Shown: in pieces, positions 38,240 through 47,225 of the stretch | Position numbering within the stretch: position 1 is the first letter of the stretch | Layout: each line of letters opens with the position of its first letter | Assembly: GCF_000711875.1 (NCBI RefSeq) | Contig: NZ_JONM01000006.1 | Span: 62,001-126,000 of the forward strand | DNA from: Andreprevotia chitinilytica DSM 18519 | GTDB lineage: Bacteria > Pseudomonadota > Gammaproteobacteria > Burkholderiales > Chitinibacteraceae | Direction of reading: 5' to 3' | DNA: 64,000 bases | Notes under the pieces: model-generated | What the model saw: only the letters and a program-made list of their open reading frames with translations | Told to the model about the DNA's origin: nothing | The model's database searches: none | Program-made: the position numbers and the translations under genes

Positions 38240-39289
38240 ATGAGTTTCGGTTCATTCATCAAGAAGCAGTTTATCGACATCCTGCAATGGAACGAGGATG
38301 AGGACGGCGTACTGGCATGGCGCTTTCCGATGCAGGATATGGAAATCCAGAACGGCGGCAGCCTGACCGTGCGCGAGTCGCAAATGGCCGTGTTCGTCAA
38401 CGAGGGCAAGATCGCCGATGTGTTCGGCCCCGGCATCTACAAACTCACCACCCAGACGCTGCCAGTGCTCACTTACCTGAAAAACTGGGACAAGCTGTTC
38501 GAATCGCCCTTCAAGAGTGACGTGTACTTCTTCAGTACGCGCACCCAGTTGGGCCGCAAATGGGGTACGCCGCAGCCGATCACCATTCGCGATGCGGATT
38601 TCGGCATGGTGCGGATGCGCGCCTTCGGTATCTACTCCTACAAGCTCACCGACCCGAAGCTGTTCTTTACCGAAATCAGCGGTACGCGCGATACCTACAC
38701 CCGCGACGATCTGGAAACGCAGCTGCGCAACCTCGTCGTCTCGTCGATGACCAGCGCGCTTGGCGCAAGCGGCGTGCCCTTTATCGATATGGCCGCCAAT
38801 CAAGGCCTGATGGGGCAGAAGATTTCTGAGGCATTGCTGCCCACCTTCACCAAATACGGCCTCGCGCTCGATAACTTCGCGGTCGAGAACGTCTCGCTGC
38901 CGGAAGAGCTGCAAAAAACGCTCGATACCCGGATCAGCATGGGCATGGTTGGCGACATGCAGAAATACACCCAATACCAGACTGCCCAAGCCATTCCCTT
39001 GGCGGCACAAAACGAAGGTGGCTTGGCCGGCATCGGCGCGGGCCTGGGTGTTGGCGTTGGCGTCGGACAGGCGATGGCGGATGCGATGCGCACGTCGCTC
39101 AATCCCGGCGCGGCCCCGGCTCAGCCCGCAGCGGCGCAGCCTGCCCAGGCCGCGCCTGTTGCGGCTGCTGCCGATCCGCTGCAGGCCAAACTGGCGCAGC
39201 TCAAGGGCTTGCTGGATCAAGGGCTGATTGCGCAGGCCGATTACGATGCGGCCAAGGCGGAAGTCATCAAGAAACTCATCGGCGGTTAA
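38240..39289 (+). CDS. SPFH-domain protein with C-terminal SHOCT (YdjI/virion-core-like)
   Basis: The start at 38240 has AGGAG upstream and yields 349 residues. Residues 1-235 form an SPFH/Band-7-like domain of the YdjI type (ESQMAVFVNEGKIADVFGPG, TQTLPVLTYLKNWDK, RDTYTRDDLETQLRN). An Ala/Gly/Pro-rich linker (about 262-312) leads to a SHOCT motif, DPLQAKLAQLKGLLDQGLI, at the end. No transmembrane helix is evident; it probably scaffolds at the membrane as an oligomer. SPFH-SHOCT proteins accompany envelope-stress and membrane-repair genes. Confidence 0.82.
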   Translation: MSFGSFIKKQFIDILQWNEDEDGVLAWRFPMQDMEIQNGGSLTVRESQMAVFVNEGKIADVFGPGIYKLTTQTLPVLTYLKNWDKLFESPFKSDVYFFSTRTQLGRKWGTPQPITIRDADFGMVRMRAFGIYSYKLTDPKLFFTEISGTRDTYTRDDLETQLRNLVVSSMTSALGASGVPFIDMAANQGLMGQKISEALLPTFTKYGLALDNFAVENVSLPEELQKTLDTRISMGMVGDMQKYTQYQTAQAIPLAAQNEGGLAGIGAGLGVGVGVGQAMADAMRTSLNPGAAPAQPAAAQPAQAAPVAAAADPLQAKLAQLKGLLDQGLIAQADYDAAKAEVIKKLIGG

Positions 39290-39307
39290 CGAGCGGATAG
39301 GGCGAGC

Positions 39308-40759
39308 ATGTATCGAACTGCCTGCCCCTCGTGCGGGGGCGAAGTCATCTTCAGATCAGCGGCCTCGGTCATGGCCGTGTGTGAGTACTGTCGCAGCACC
39401 TTGCTGCGCGATGCCGATACGGTGCGCGATCAGGGCAAGATGAGCGCGGTGCTGGAGGATTACAGCCGCATTCGCATCGGCACGGCCGGGAACTGGAAAG
39501 GCAAGGCGTTCTCGGTCGTCGGCCGCATTCAGCTGCGTTACGACGCCGGCCTGTGGAACGAGTGGTATGTGCTGTTCGACGACAACACGGCTGCGTGGCT
39601 GGCGGATGCGTCTGGCCAGTATTTGATGACGACCGACCTGGGCCCGGCTGCCGATGCGCCCGTCTTTGAAAATCTGCGCCCCGAGCAACGTTATACGCAC
39701 GATGGCAAATCCTTCGCCTTCAGTGATGTCCGCACCGCCCGCTGTACCGGCGGCGAAGGTGAGCTGCCGTTCAAGGTGGGCGAAGGCTGGGAAGCGAAAG
39801 TGGCTGATGCCCGTGCTGGCTCATCCTTCCTCACCCTCGATTATTCGGATGGCCCGGCGCACCTCTATGTGGGCGAGGCGGTCACGCTGGAAGGGCTGGC
39901 CTGCCAGCTCTTGCGCGAGCCGGAACAGATCGCCGAAACCGCCGGCCGCTTGCCCGGCCGCCCGAATGTGCTGGATTGTCCGAGCTGCGGCAGTCCGCTG
40001 ACCTATGCGGCAGGGATGGCGACGCAGCTGGTCTGCCCGGCCTGCCATGCCGAGGTCGATTGCACGGGTGACAAGGCAGAGGTGCTCAAGAAGCACACTG
40101 AACTGAGCCACGTCGTCACCACGCTGTCGCCAGGCGACGAAGCCAAGATCGATGGTATCAAGTGGTCGATTCTCGGCGTAATGCAGTGTGCCGAGCGCGA
40201 CGATGAAAGCTCGCAATGGACCGAATACCTGCTCTACAACACCAATCGCGGTTTCCAGTGGCTGGTGGAAAGCAGCGAAGGCTGGGAGCGGGTGATGGTG
40301 CTGGACGACTGGCCGGAGCGCTTCACCGCCGAGTCCGCCACGTTCAAGGGCAAGGAATTCCACAATCTGTACAACTACGCGGCCGTGGTGCGTTATGCAG
40401 CCGGGGCGTTCAATTGGCGCGCATCGGTGGGCGACGTGACCTGGATCGCGGATTACAAAGGCGCGGATGGCAAGCTGACCAAAGAGGCGACGCCCAATGA
40501 AATCGGCTGGTCCCGCTCGATGCCGGTGCCGGCGCAGCAGGTGGGGCAGTGGTTCGGCAAAAAAGAGAAGTTGCCCGAAGCGGCATCGCAGGCCGATGAG
40601 GGCAGCCTGCTCTGGCCGGCCGTGATCGCCATCATCGTCATGGTGTTGTTCAATCTGCCGATGCTGATCAAGTCCGATGACAGTGAAGGCATCTGGATTG
40701 TCATGTTTATCGCTGGCGGGCTGCTGTGGTGGCCGGCCAGCAGGAAAAAGAAGGATTGA
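39308..40759 (+). CDS. Zinc-ribbon DUF4178 membrane protein
   Basis: A 483-residue protein with internal duplication. A first zinc ribbon (Cys6, Cys9, Cys25, Cys28: CPSCGG, CEYC) precedes a DUF4178 domain (about 50-200, with WKGKAFSVVGRIQLRYD and WNEWYVLFDD). A second ribbon (CPSCGS, CPAC, about 220-243) precedes another DUF4178-like unit (KIDGIKWSILGVMQC, WTEYLLYNTNRGFQWLV). Two membrane helices lie at the C-terminus (about 435-475). The soluble part probably faces the cytoplasm. Biochemical role unknown; it lies 18 bp after the SPFH gene. Confidence 0.8.
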   Translation: MYRTACPSCGGEVIFRSAASVMAVCEYCRSTLLRDADTVRDQGKMSAVLEDYSRIRIGTAGNWKGKAFSVVGRIQLRYDAGLWNEWYVLFDDNTAAWLADASGQYLMTTDLGPAADAPVFENLRPEQRYTHDGKSFAFSDVRTARCTGGEGELPFKVGEGWEAKVADARAGSSFLTLDYSDGPAHLYVGEAVTLEGLACQLLREPEQIAETAGRLPGRPNVLDCPSCGSPLTYAAGMATQLVCPACHAEVDCTGDKAEVLKKHTELSHVVTTLSPGDEAKIDGIKWSILGVMQCAERDDESSQWTEYLLYNTNRGFQWLVESSEGWERVMVLDDWPERFTAESATFKGKEFHNLYNYAAVVRYAAGAFNWRASVGDVTWIADYKGADGKLTKEATPNEIGWSRSMPVPAQQVGQWFGKKEKLPEAASQADEGSLLWPAVIAIIVMVLFNLPMLIKSDDSEGIWIVMFIAGGLLWWPASRKKKD

Positions 40760-40760
40760 C

Positions 40761-40928
40761 GTGTCCCGCTTCGTCTACTTGATCTACGCGCTGGTTGTCA
40801 CAACCGTTGCCACCGGCGTCGACCTGGCACAAGTCCGCTCCAGTAGCGGCAGCAGTGCGCGCGGTTGGGGCAGCTCGGGTTACCACAGTGGTGGCAGTGG
40901 CTGGGCCGGTGGGGGCGCCCACAAATGA
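40761..40928 (+). CDS. Gly/Ser-rich membrane-anchored microprotein (55 aa)
   Basis: A GTG start at 40761 with AAGGA 6 nt before it, one base after the DUF4178 stop; the stop overlaps the next ATG (ATGA). One hydrophobic segment (FVYLIYALVVTTVATGV, about 4-20) is followed by a flexible tail of Ser, Gly, Trp and His (GSSGYHSGGSGWAGGGAHK). Tight packing in the operon argues that it is a real gene. No family recognised; it could be an exported or membrane-tethered small partner. Confidence 0.7.
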   Translation: MSRFVYLIYALVVTTVATGVDLAQVRSSSGSSARGWGSSGYHSGGSGWAGGGAHK

Positions 40929-41293
40929 GTCTCGGCGCAGGAGAGGCGATCGGCCGGCATGTATTGCTGGATATCTACGGCATCGCCGCCGCACGGCTAT
41001 CCGACGGGCAGATGCTGGAGCAAAGCTTGCGCACCGCCGCTGATGCCGCTGGTGCAACTGTGTTGTTCGCGCACTTTCATGGGTTTGGCGAAGGCTTGGG
41101 CGTAACGGGTGTGCTGCTGTTGGCGGAGTCCCACATCAGCATCCACACCTGGCCGGAACATGGTTTTGCAGCGGTCGATATTTTCATGTGCGGGCAAACG
41201 CAGCCGGAAACGGCGGCCACTGCCATTGTCGAGTGCCTGGGGGCGGAGCGCGTCACCCAGCGGCCCCTGCAGAGAGGTGGCGATGCTTACTGA
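40925..41293 (+). CDS. speH: S-adenosylmethionine decarboxylase, SpeH type
   Basis: A 122-residue prokaryotic AdoMetDC proenzyme. It cleaves itself between Glu68 and Ser69 in AESHISIHTWPE, turning Ser69 into the pyruvoyl cofactor. His74 and Cys89 (FMCG) keep the spacing of +5 and +20 seen in short bacterial enzymes such as that of Thermotoga. It makes decarboxylated SAM, the aminopropyl donor. Start overlaps the previous stop (ATGA). The obvious user is the membrane aminopropyltransferase across the divergent promoter. Confidence 0.93.
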   Translation: MSLGAGEAIGRHVLLDIYGIAAARLSDGQMLEQSLRTAADAAGATVLFAHFHGFGEGLGVTGVLLLAESHISIHTWPEHGFAAVDIFMCGQTQPETAATAIVECLGAERVTQRPLQRGGDAY

Positions 41294-41777
41294 ATCACCG
41301 CGCGAATTGCCGAGCGATCTCGCGTTTTTGCCGGCGACGCAGGCTGACTTGCCGGCGATCCTTGCTCTGCAGCGCATTGCGTATCAAGACGAGGCCGAGC
41401 TTTACAACGATTGGTGCTTGCCGCCATTGCAACAATCGCTGGCCGAGCTGCAAAGCGAGTGGCACTACAGCGTGATGATCAAGGCGGTGACAGTCGGCCA
41501 GATCGTCGGCTCAGTCCGGGCGACTTGTGTGGACGGCGTGTGCCGCATCGGCCGCCTGATTGTCGATCCCGCCTATCGTCGGCGCGGCATTGGTGAGCAG
41601 TTGCTGGCGCATGTGGAAGCGTGTTTCAGCGATGCCGCGAGCTTCGCGCTGTTCACCGGCCACCTGAGCGTGGACAACATCCGGCGCTACCAGCGTGCCG
41701 GTTACGCCATCGCGCGTCACGAGCCGGTTTCGCCGGCAGTGACGCTGGTGCATCTGGAAAAAACGGCTGGCGTTTGA
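41283..41777 (+). CDS. GNAT-family N-acetyltransferase
   Basis: A 164-residue acetyltransferase; the start at 41283 has AGAGG upstream and overlaps speH by 11 bp. The acetyl-CoA loop RLIVDPAYRRRGIGEQLL (about 94-111) is the classic motif A, and a C-terminal NIRRYQRAGYA follows. Co-translation with a SAM decarboxylase suggests an amine or polyamine acceptor, as in spermidine acetyltransferases; this is context only. Confidence 0.85.
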   Translation: MLTESPRELPSDLAFLPATQADLPAILALQRIAYQDEAELYNDWCLPPLQQSLAELQSEWHYSVMIKAVTVGQIVGSVRATCVDGVCRIGRLIVDPAYRRRGIGEQLLAHVEACFSDAASFALFTGHLSVDNIRRYQRAGYAIARHEPVSPAVTLVHLEKTAGV

Positions 41778-41942
41778 GAAGCAAGCCGTATCGCATTACC
41801 CCTTTCCACTCGTCCCGCCGGGCTATCTGTTGATTGCCGCGATTTGAACTTGGGGTGCGCTGCATTCGCGGGCTGGATTGCTGACGCCGCTCATTGAGCT
41901 TGCATGCCGGTTAAACAATTAAAAAGTTAGAAAAGGCTTGGC

Positions 41943-43397
41943 ATGAATCTGGATCACTACCTCCTGGCGCTAACACTGCGCATGAAAAAAGCGCAGGGCG
42001 GCAAGGACGCCGCCATTGTCATGAAGAACGGCCGCTGCGTTGCGATTGGCATTGCCAGCGCCAAGGCGTATGAAACGGCGATCGTCAACGTGATGCACAA
42101 CGTGGACACCCGCGGCTGCAATGTCTACGCCAGCTACGATCCGACCGAAATGTGCCTGGGATTGTGCTGGCAGCGGAATGTGAACCGCATCGTGTATGTG
42201 GAAGGGTTCGCCCCCAAGACGGTCTGCCCGGATGACGACAACATCCATTCGCCGATCGATCTGGTCACCGACGGCAACTACGCCATTCCGTACCGGATCG
42301 ACCTGCCGGGCTGGCAGGCGAAGAAGGTCTTGCTGGATACCTTTCCCACCGATAATACAAAGCTGGACACCTGGATCGACTTATACAACTCGTCCAAGGT
42401 CACCCTGACCCATTCGGCGCAGAACGTCTACAACGACCTCGATGGCTGCGGGTACGTCTATACCTCCCGCGTCAGCGATGTGAATGAAAAGAGCATGCTG
42501 GGACGCATCGCAGATAGCTTGCCGGTGCAGGACGGCGCCTGCGTGACCGAGCAAAGCAAGAAAGACTACCTGTGGATGAAGATCGCCTACGCGCTGGCGG
42601 GGGCGGCGCTGCCGGATACGCGCGTGGGCCTCACGACGGGGCATAACGTGGCGGCCGTCATGGTGAGCAGCACGGACACCATTCTGGGCTGGGGGGTCAA
42701 TATGAATCGCTTGAATGGCTGTTTTCATGCCGAGACGAGCATGATATTGGCGTATCTGGCCAAGAATAACGTCACCGCCTTGCCGGCCGGCGTGCGGGTC
42801 TATTCAACGTTGGCACCGTGTCATATGTGTGCGGGGCTGATCACCACCTTGGGGACGGATGTGCCGGTGGTGGTGGGGCATATCGATCCGCGTATTCAGG
42901 ACAGCGCGTTGGATCTCAAGCGCAATGGCTCCATTCAGCGGCTGACCGCCATGATGCCGATCGTGCAAAAGCCGATTGTCGAAATCCCGGAGCTGCGCGC
43001 TTACGCGGAGAGCGTACGAAAGGGCTTGCCGACGCCAAAGAGTTTTCCCTCGCTGGCCAAGACGCCCTATCCCCATCCCGGCGGTCGCGGCGTCAAGCCG
43101 GATTCATTGACCAGGCCATTCGAATTTGCCAACTGGATGAACAGAAAGGGGGCGGATTTGGGGCGCACCCCGACCACCGGGGACTGGCTGGATGCCCACC
43201 ACAAGGAAGACCGGGTCAACAACGGGGTGACCACGTTTTTGCGCAAGAACACCGCACCGACCGTGCTGTTCAAATACAGCCTGAACAGCCTGAAAGAGCT
43301 GCTCGATTCCTTGGTGGCCGATCCGGGTGAAACCGTGATCCTCAAGCGCGGCATTGCCCTGATCGAGAAAATCAGGTCAAAGGGGTTGATCCGCTGA
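41943..43397 (+). CDS. Tandem deaminase-fold protein (Bd3614-like), probable zinc deaminase
   Basis: 484 residues. The C-terminal half has a complete zinc cytidine-deaminase-type site: His262-Ala-Glu264 (GCFHAETSMILAYL) and Pro292-Cys293-His-Met-Cys296 (APCHMCAGL). The N-terminal 95 residues look like a second deaminase fold with a broken site: AYE at 42-44 where HAE is expected, and PTEMC at 67-71 where PCxxC is expected, followed by NRIVYV as in active enzymes. Length and layout resemble Bd3614-type nucleic-acid/nucleotide deaminases. A basic region follows (380-484). Upstream sequence is AT-rich with AAAAGG before the ATG. Function unknown; it follows the polyamine operon by 165 bp. Confidence 0.78.
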   Translation: MNLDHYLLALTLRMKKAQGGKDAAIVMKNGRCVAIGIASAKAYETAIVNVMHNVDTRGCNVYASYDPTEMCLGLCWQRNVNRIVYVEGFAPKTVCPDDDNIHSPIDLVTDGNYAIPYRIDLPGWQAKKVLLDTFPTDNTKLDTWIDLYNSSKVTLTHSAQNVYNDLDGCGYVYTSRVSDVNEKSMLGRIADSLPVQDGACVTEQSKKDYLWMKIAYALAGAALPDTRVGLTTGHNVAAVMVSSTDTILGWGVNMNRLNGCFHAETSMILAYLAKNNVTALPAGVRVYSTLAPCHMCAGLITTLGTDVPVVVGHIDPRIQDSALDLKRNGSIQRLTAMMPIVQKPIVEIPELRAYAESVRKGLPTPKSFPSLAKTPYPHPGGRGVKPDSLTRPFEFANWMNRKGADLGRTPTTGDWLDAHHKEDRVNNGVTTFLRKNTAPTVLFKYSLNSLKELLDSLVADPGETVILKRGIALIEKIRSKGLIR

Positions 43398-43576
43398 GGG
43401 CGGGGCCCGCCCGAGAGGCAGTTACGCACTTGAATGTTTGATTTACCGAGACCCGATTCGAGCCCCCGATTTCGAACCATCGAGGAGTGCTAGCGAGGCT
43501 CCCTCGCGGTGGCGAGGGCGGGGGGAGTGGAATCGAACAGGGAGAGCCGCTGTTTCAGCCTCAACAACAGATGAGT

Positions 43577-43593
43577 GCCCGGCTTTGCCGGGC
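43577..43593. terminator. Short GC hairpin downstream of the deaminase gene
   Basis: GCCCGGC-TTT-GCCGGGC is a perfect 7-bp stem. No T-run follows on either strand, so termination is uncertain. Other small hairpins lie between 43440 and 43530; no gene is seen in 43398-43642. Confidence 0.4.
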
Positions 43594-43642
43594 GCTTGAT
43601 GCTGTTGATCTGTAGCAACGGTCTGTGGGTGCAAACAGGCGC

Positions 43643-43966
43643 TCAGTAGCGCGGAAACGCCGGATCGACCTCATCCGCCCACCCCGCCACGCCGCCGGCG
43701 AGGTTATGCAGCGCGGTAAAGCCGGAGCGCTCCAGAAAGATGCCCACCTGATAACTGCGCATGCCGTGATGGCAGATCACGACCGTTTCGGCATCCGGGT
43801 CCAGCTCTTGCTGGCGGGCCGGAATCTCGTTCATCGGGATATGCGTGATGCCATCAAGATGGCAATGCGCCACTTCCCAACCTTCGCGCACATCGAGCAG
43901 GACCGGTTTGGGGCGGGATTCGTCGGCAAGCCAGGCGGCGAGGTCGGCGGGGCGGAGTTGTTGCAT
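43643..43966 (-). CDS. Rhodanese-like sulfurtransferase
   Basis: A single rhodanese domain of 107 residues, starting MQQLRPADLAAWL. VLLDVREGWEVAHCHLDG and the active-site loop VICHHGMRS with the catalytic cysteine are intact. Such proteins move sulfane sulfur from persulfide donors. The frame extends 13 codons upstream, but GGAAAA before 43966 favours the short form. It lies just beyond the metK terminator. Confidence 0.88.
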   Translation of the reverse strand: MQQLRPADLAAWLADESRPKPVLLDVREGWEVAHCHLDGITHIPMNEIPARQQELDPDAETVVICHHGMRSYQVGIFLERSGFTALHNLAGGVAGWADEVDPAFPRY

Positions 43967-43990
43967 GGTGTTTTCCAGTTGTTCCAACAA

Positions 43991-44018
43991 ATAACGGGGT
44001 GGCAAGCCACCCCGTTAT
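43991..44018 (-). terminator. Intrinsic terminator of metK
   Basis: A perfect 13-bp stem with core AACGGGGTGGC / GCCACCCCGTT and a 2-nt centre, followed on the minus strand by TTATTTGTT. It lies 17 bp after the metK stop. Confidence 0.85.
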
Positions 44019-44034
44019 GTTTGCTACTTACCGA

Positions 44035-45201
<1,167 letters not shown>

Positions 45202-45336
45202 CGTGGTTCCTTGGTGGCACCTTGGCGGGAGCCATCGTGTTCAAAGTGACGCGGGATGTATTTGTTGGTGGTTCCAGACACAGGCTGGCGGTGAAAGCCG
45301 CTAGAATTCAGTCCCTGTCATCGATTCGCCGCCGTC

Positions 45337-46212
45337 ATGCTCGTTGCGCTGTGCCGACCTTTTGCCTACCTGCCGCTTGCCTTGATGCATGCTGCGGGTG
45401 TTTTGCTCGGCTGGCTGGTCTGGGCGGTATCGCCGACCTACCGGCGTCGGCTGCGGGCGAACCTTATGCAATCGGGGCTGGTTCAGGGCGGTAATTATAC
45501 CCAATTGCTGCACTCAAGTATTGCGGCGCACGGCCAAGGCGCGTTGGAGCTGCCAGCGGCCTGGCTACGCCGCCCGCTGGACGTCGCCGATCTGGTGCGC
45601 GAGCGCGTGGGCTGGGCCCATGTCGAAGCTGCGCTGGCCAAGCCCAATCCGGTGATTTATGTCTCGCCGCACCTGGGCGGCATCGAAGTGTGCGGCATTC
45701 ATCTGGGCTGGCACAGCCCGCGCATTTTCGCCGCCTTGTACCGGCCACCGAAGCTCAGATGGCTGGAGCCACTGATGCTCGCCTCGCGCAACCGCGAGAA
45801 CGGCCGCGCCGCGCCGGCCAATGCACAGGGCGTGCGCATGCTGCTGAAAACGCTCAAGCAAGGCCAGTCCATCTACATCCTGCCCGACCAGGCCCCCGGT
45901 GGCGGTGAGGGCATCTGGGCACCGTTCTTCGGCAAGCCCGCGTACACGATGACGCTGTTGCCCCGACTGGCGCGACAGTTCGATGCCACGGTGCTTTTTT
46001 GTTTTGCTGAACGCTTGTCCTGGGGGCGCGGCTACCGCCTGCACATTGAACCGATGCAAGGCGAGTTCACCGGTGATGCCGTCGCAGATGCCACCACGAT
46101 GAACCGCAATCTCGAGGCGCTGATCGCACAAGCGCCGGCGCAATACCTGTGGAGTTATAACCGCTACAAGCACCCGGCTGGTGCGCCGCCGCTGCCGGAG
46201 GACGTTGCATGA
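45337..46212 (+). CDS. LpxL/HtrB-like acyltransferase 1
   Basis: A 291-residue lysophospholipid-acyltransferase-family protein of the lipid A late-acyltransferase group. One N-terminal helix (about 5-28) anchors it in the inner membrane. The catalytic H-x4-E is in SPHLGGIEVCG; PDQAPGGGEGIWAPFFG is the second block. It overlaps the next gene by 4 nt (ATGA). Acyl chain and position on lipid A cannot be told. No good ribosome site precedes the ATG. Confidence 0.88.
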   Translation: MLVALCRPFAYLPLALMHAAGVLLGWLVWAVSPTYRRRLRANLMQSGLVQGGNYTQLLHSSIAAHGQGALELPAAWLRRPLDVADLVRERVGWAHVEAALAKPNPVIYVSPHLGGIEVCGIHLGWHSPRIFAALYRPPKLRWLEPLMLASRNRENGRAAPANAQGVRMLLKTLKQGQSIYILPDQAPGGGEGIWAPFFGKPAYTMTLLPRLARQFDATVLFCFAERLSWGRGYRLHIEPMQGEFTGDAVADATTMNRNLEALIAQAPAQYLWSYNRYKHPAGAPPLPEDVA

Positions 46213-47123
46213 GTACGTCTTCCCACGAGCCGACGCCAAGTCTTGGCTGGCAGGCGCAGCTGCTGTCTATCCCGTTCCGCCTGCTGGCATTGTTGCCGCT
46301 GCCGGTATTGCGTTTGCTCGGCGGCGGCATCGGTTCGCTGCTGTATGCGCTGCTCAAGCGCCGGCGGCGTATCGGCCTCGTTAATCTGGGGCTGTGTTTC
46401 CCGGAATGGGACGAAGCCCGTCGTCGCGCCGTGCTGCGTGAGCATCACCAGCTGCTGATCACCTGCCTGCTGTCCTACGGCAAACTGTGGTTTTCCAGCC
46501 GAGAGGGGGTGGAGAAACTGGTGCGCCGCGAAGGCTACGAGCATTACCTCGCCGCCATGGCCGCGCATCCTGATCAGCCCATCATCGTGCTTGCGCCGCA
46601 TTTCATCGGCCTCGATTACGGTGGCGTGCGCCACACGATCAATCATCGCGGGGTCAGCATGTATTCGGCTTCGCACCAGAATGCGCTGGATGCCTTGCTG
46701 CTGATGGGGCGCAGCCGCTTTAGCGATCCTTTGCTGATCCGTCGCAACGACGGCATTCGCGGCGTCATCAAGGCGCTACGGCAAGGGCTGATGTTTTACT
46801 ACCTGCCCGATCAGGATCTCGGCCCGCGCGAGTCGATTTTCGTGCCGTTCTTCGGTGTGCAGACCGCGACGGTGCCGGCGCTGGGCAAGCTGGCGAAGCT
46901 GGCCGGCGCGGTGGTGGTGCCGATGGTGACGACGCTGGAAAAAGACGGTTTCGTCAGTCGCCTCTACCCGGCCTGGGAGAGTTTTCCGAGTGGTGACGAT
47001 ATAGCGGATACCACGCGGATGAACGCCTTCATCGAAGCGCGGGTGCGTGAGTATCCGGCCCAGTATTACTGGCTGCACCGCCGCTTCAAGACCCGCCCGG
47101 AAGGCGAGACGGGCTTCTATTGA
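46209..47123 (+). CDS. LpxL/HtrB-like acyltransferase 2
   Basis: A 304-residue paralogue of the preceding gene with the more canonical motif H-x4-D in APHFIGLDYGGV and YLPDQDLGPRESIFVPFFG. Residues 17-40 form the membrane anchor. Translation is coupled to the upstream gene. The pair probably performs the two secondary acylations of lipid A, as LpxL and LpxM do. Confidence 0.9.
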   Translation: MSTSSHEPTPSLGWQAQLLSIPFRLLALLPLPVLRLLGGGIGSLLYALLKRRRRIGLVNLGLCFPEWDEARRRAVLREHHQLLITCLLSYGKLWFSSREGVEKLVRREGYEHYLAAMAAHPDQPIIVLAPHFIGLDYGGVRHTINHRGVSMYSASHQNALDALLLMGRSRFSDPLLIRRNDGIRGVIKALRQGLMFYYLPDQDLGPRESIFVPFFGVQTATVPALGKLAKLAGAVVVPMVTTLEKDGFVSRLYPAWESFPSGDDIADTTRMNAFIEARVREYPAQYYWLHRRFKTRPEGETGFY

Positions 47124-47225
47124 GCCGGTCTGATTCACTCGCTGATTTTCTGATTACGTTGTCATGACGGTTTCGCATCTCATGGTCTATTCTTGCTGCA
47201 CCGCAATGAATAGGCAGGATGAACC

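Noticed and set aside
43440-43560. tRNA-like pieces (for example GATTCGAGCC, GGAATCGAAC) after the deaminase gene
   Set aside because: On neither strand can a T-stem, anticodon arm and acceptor stem be paired; the arms do not match. No tRNA gene or clear attachment site is supported.
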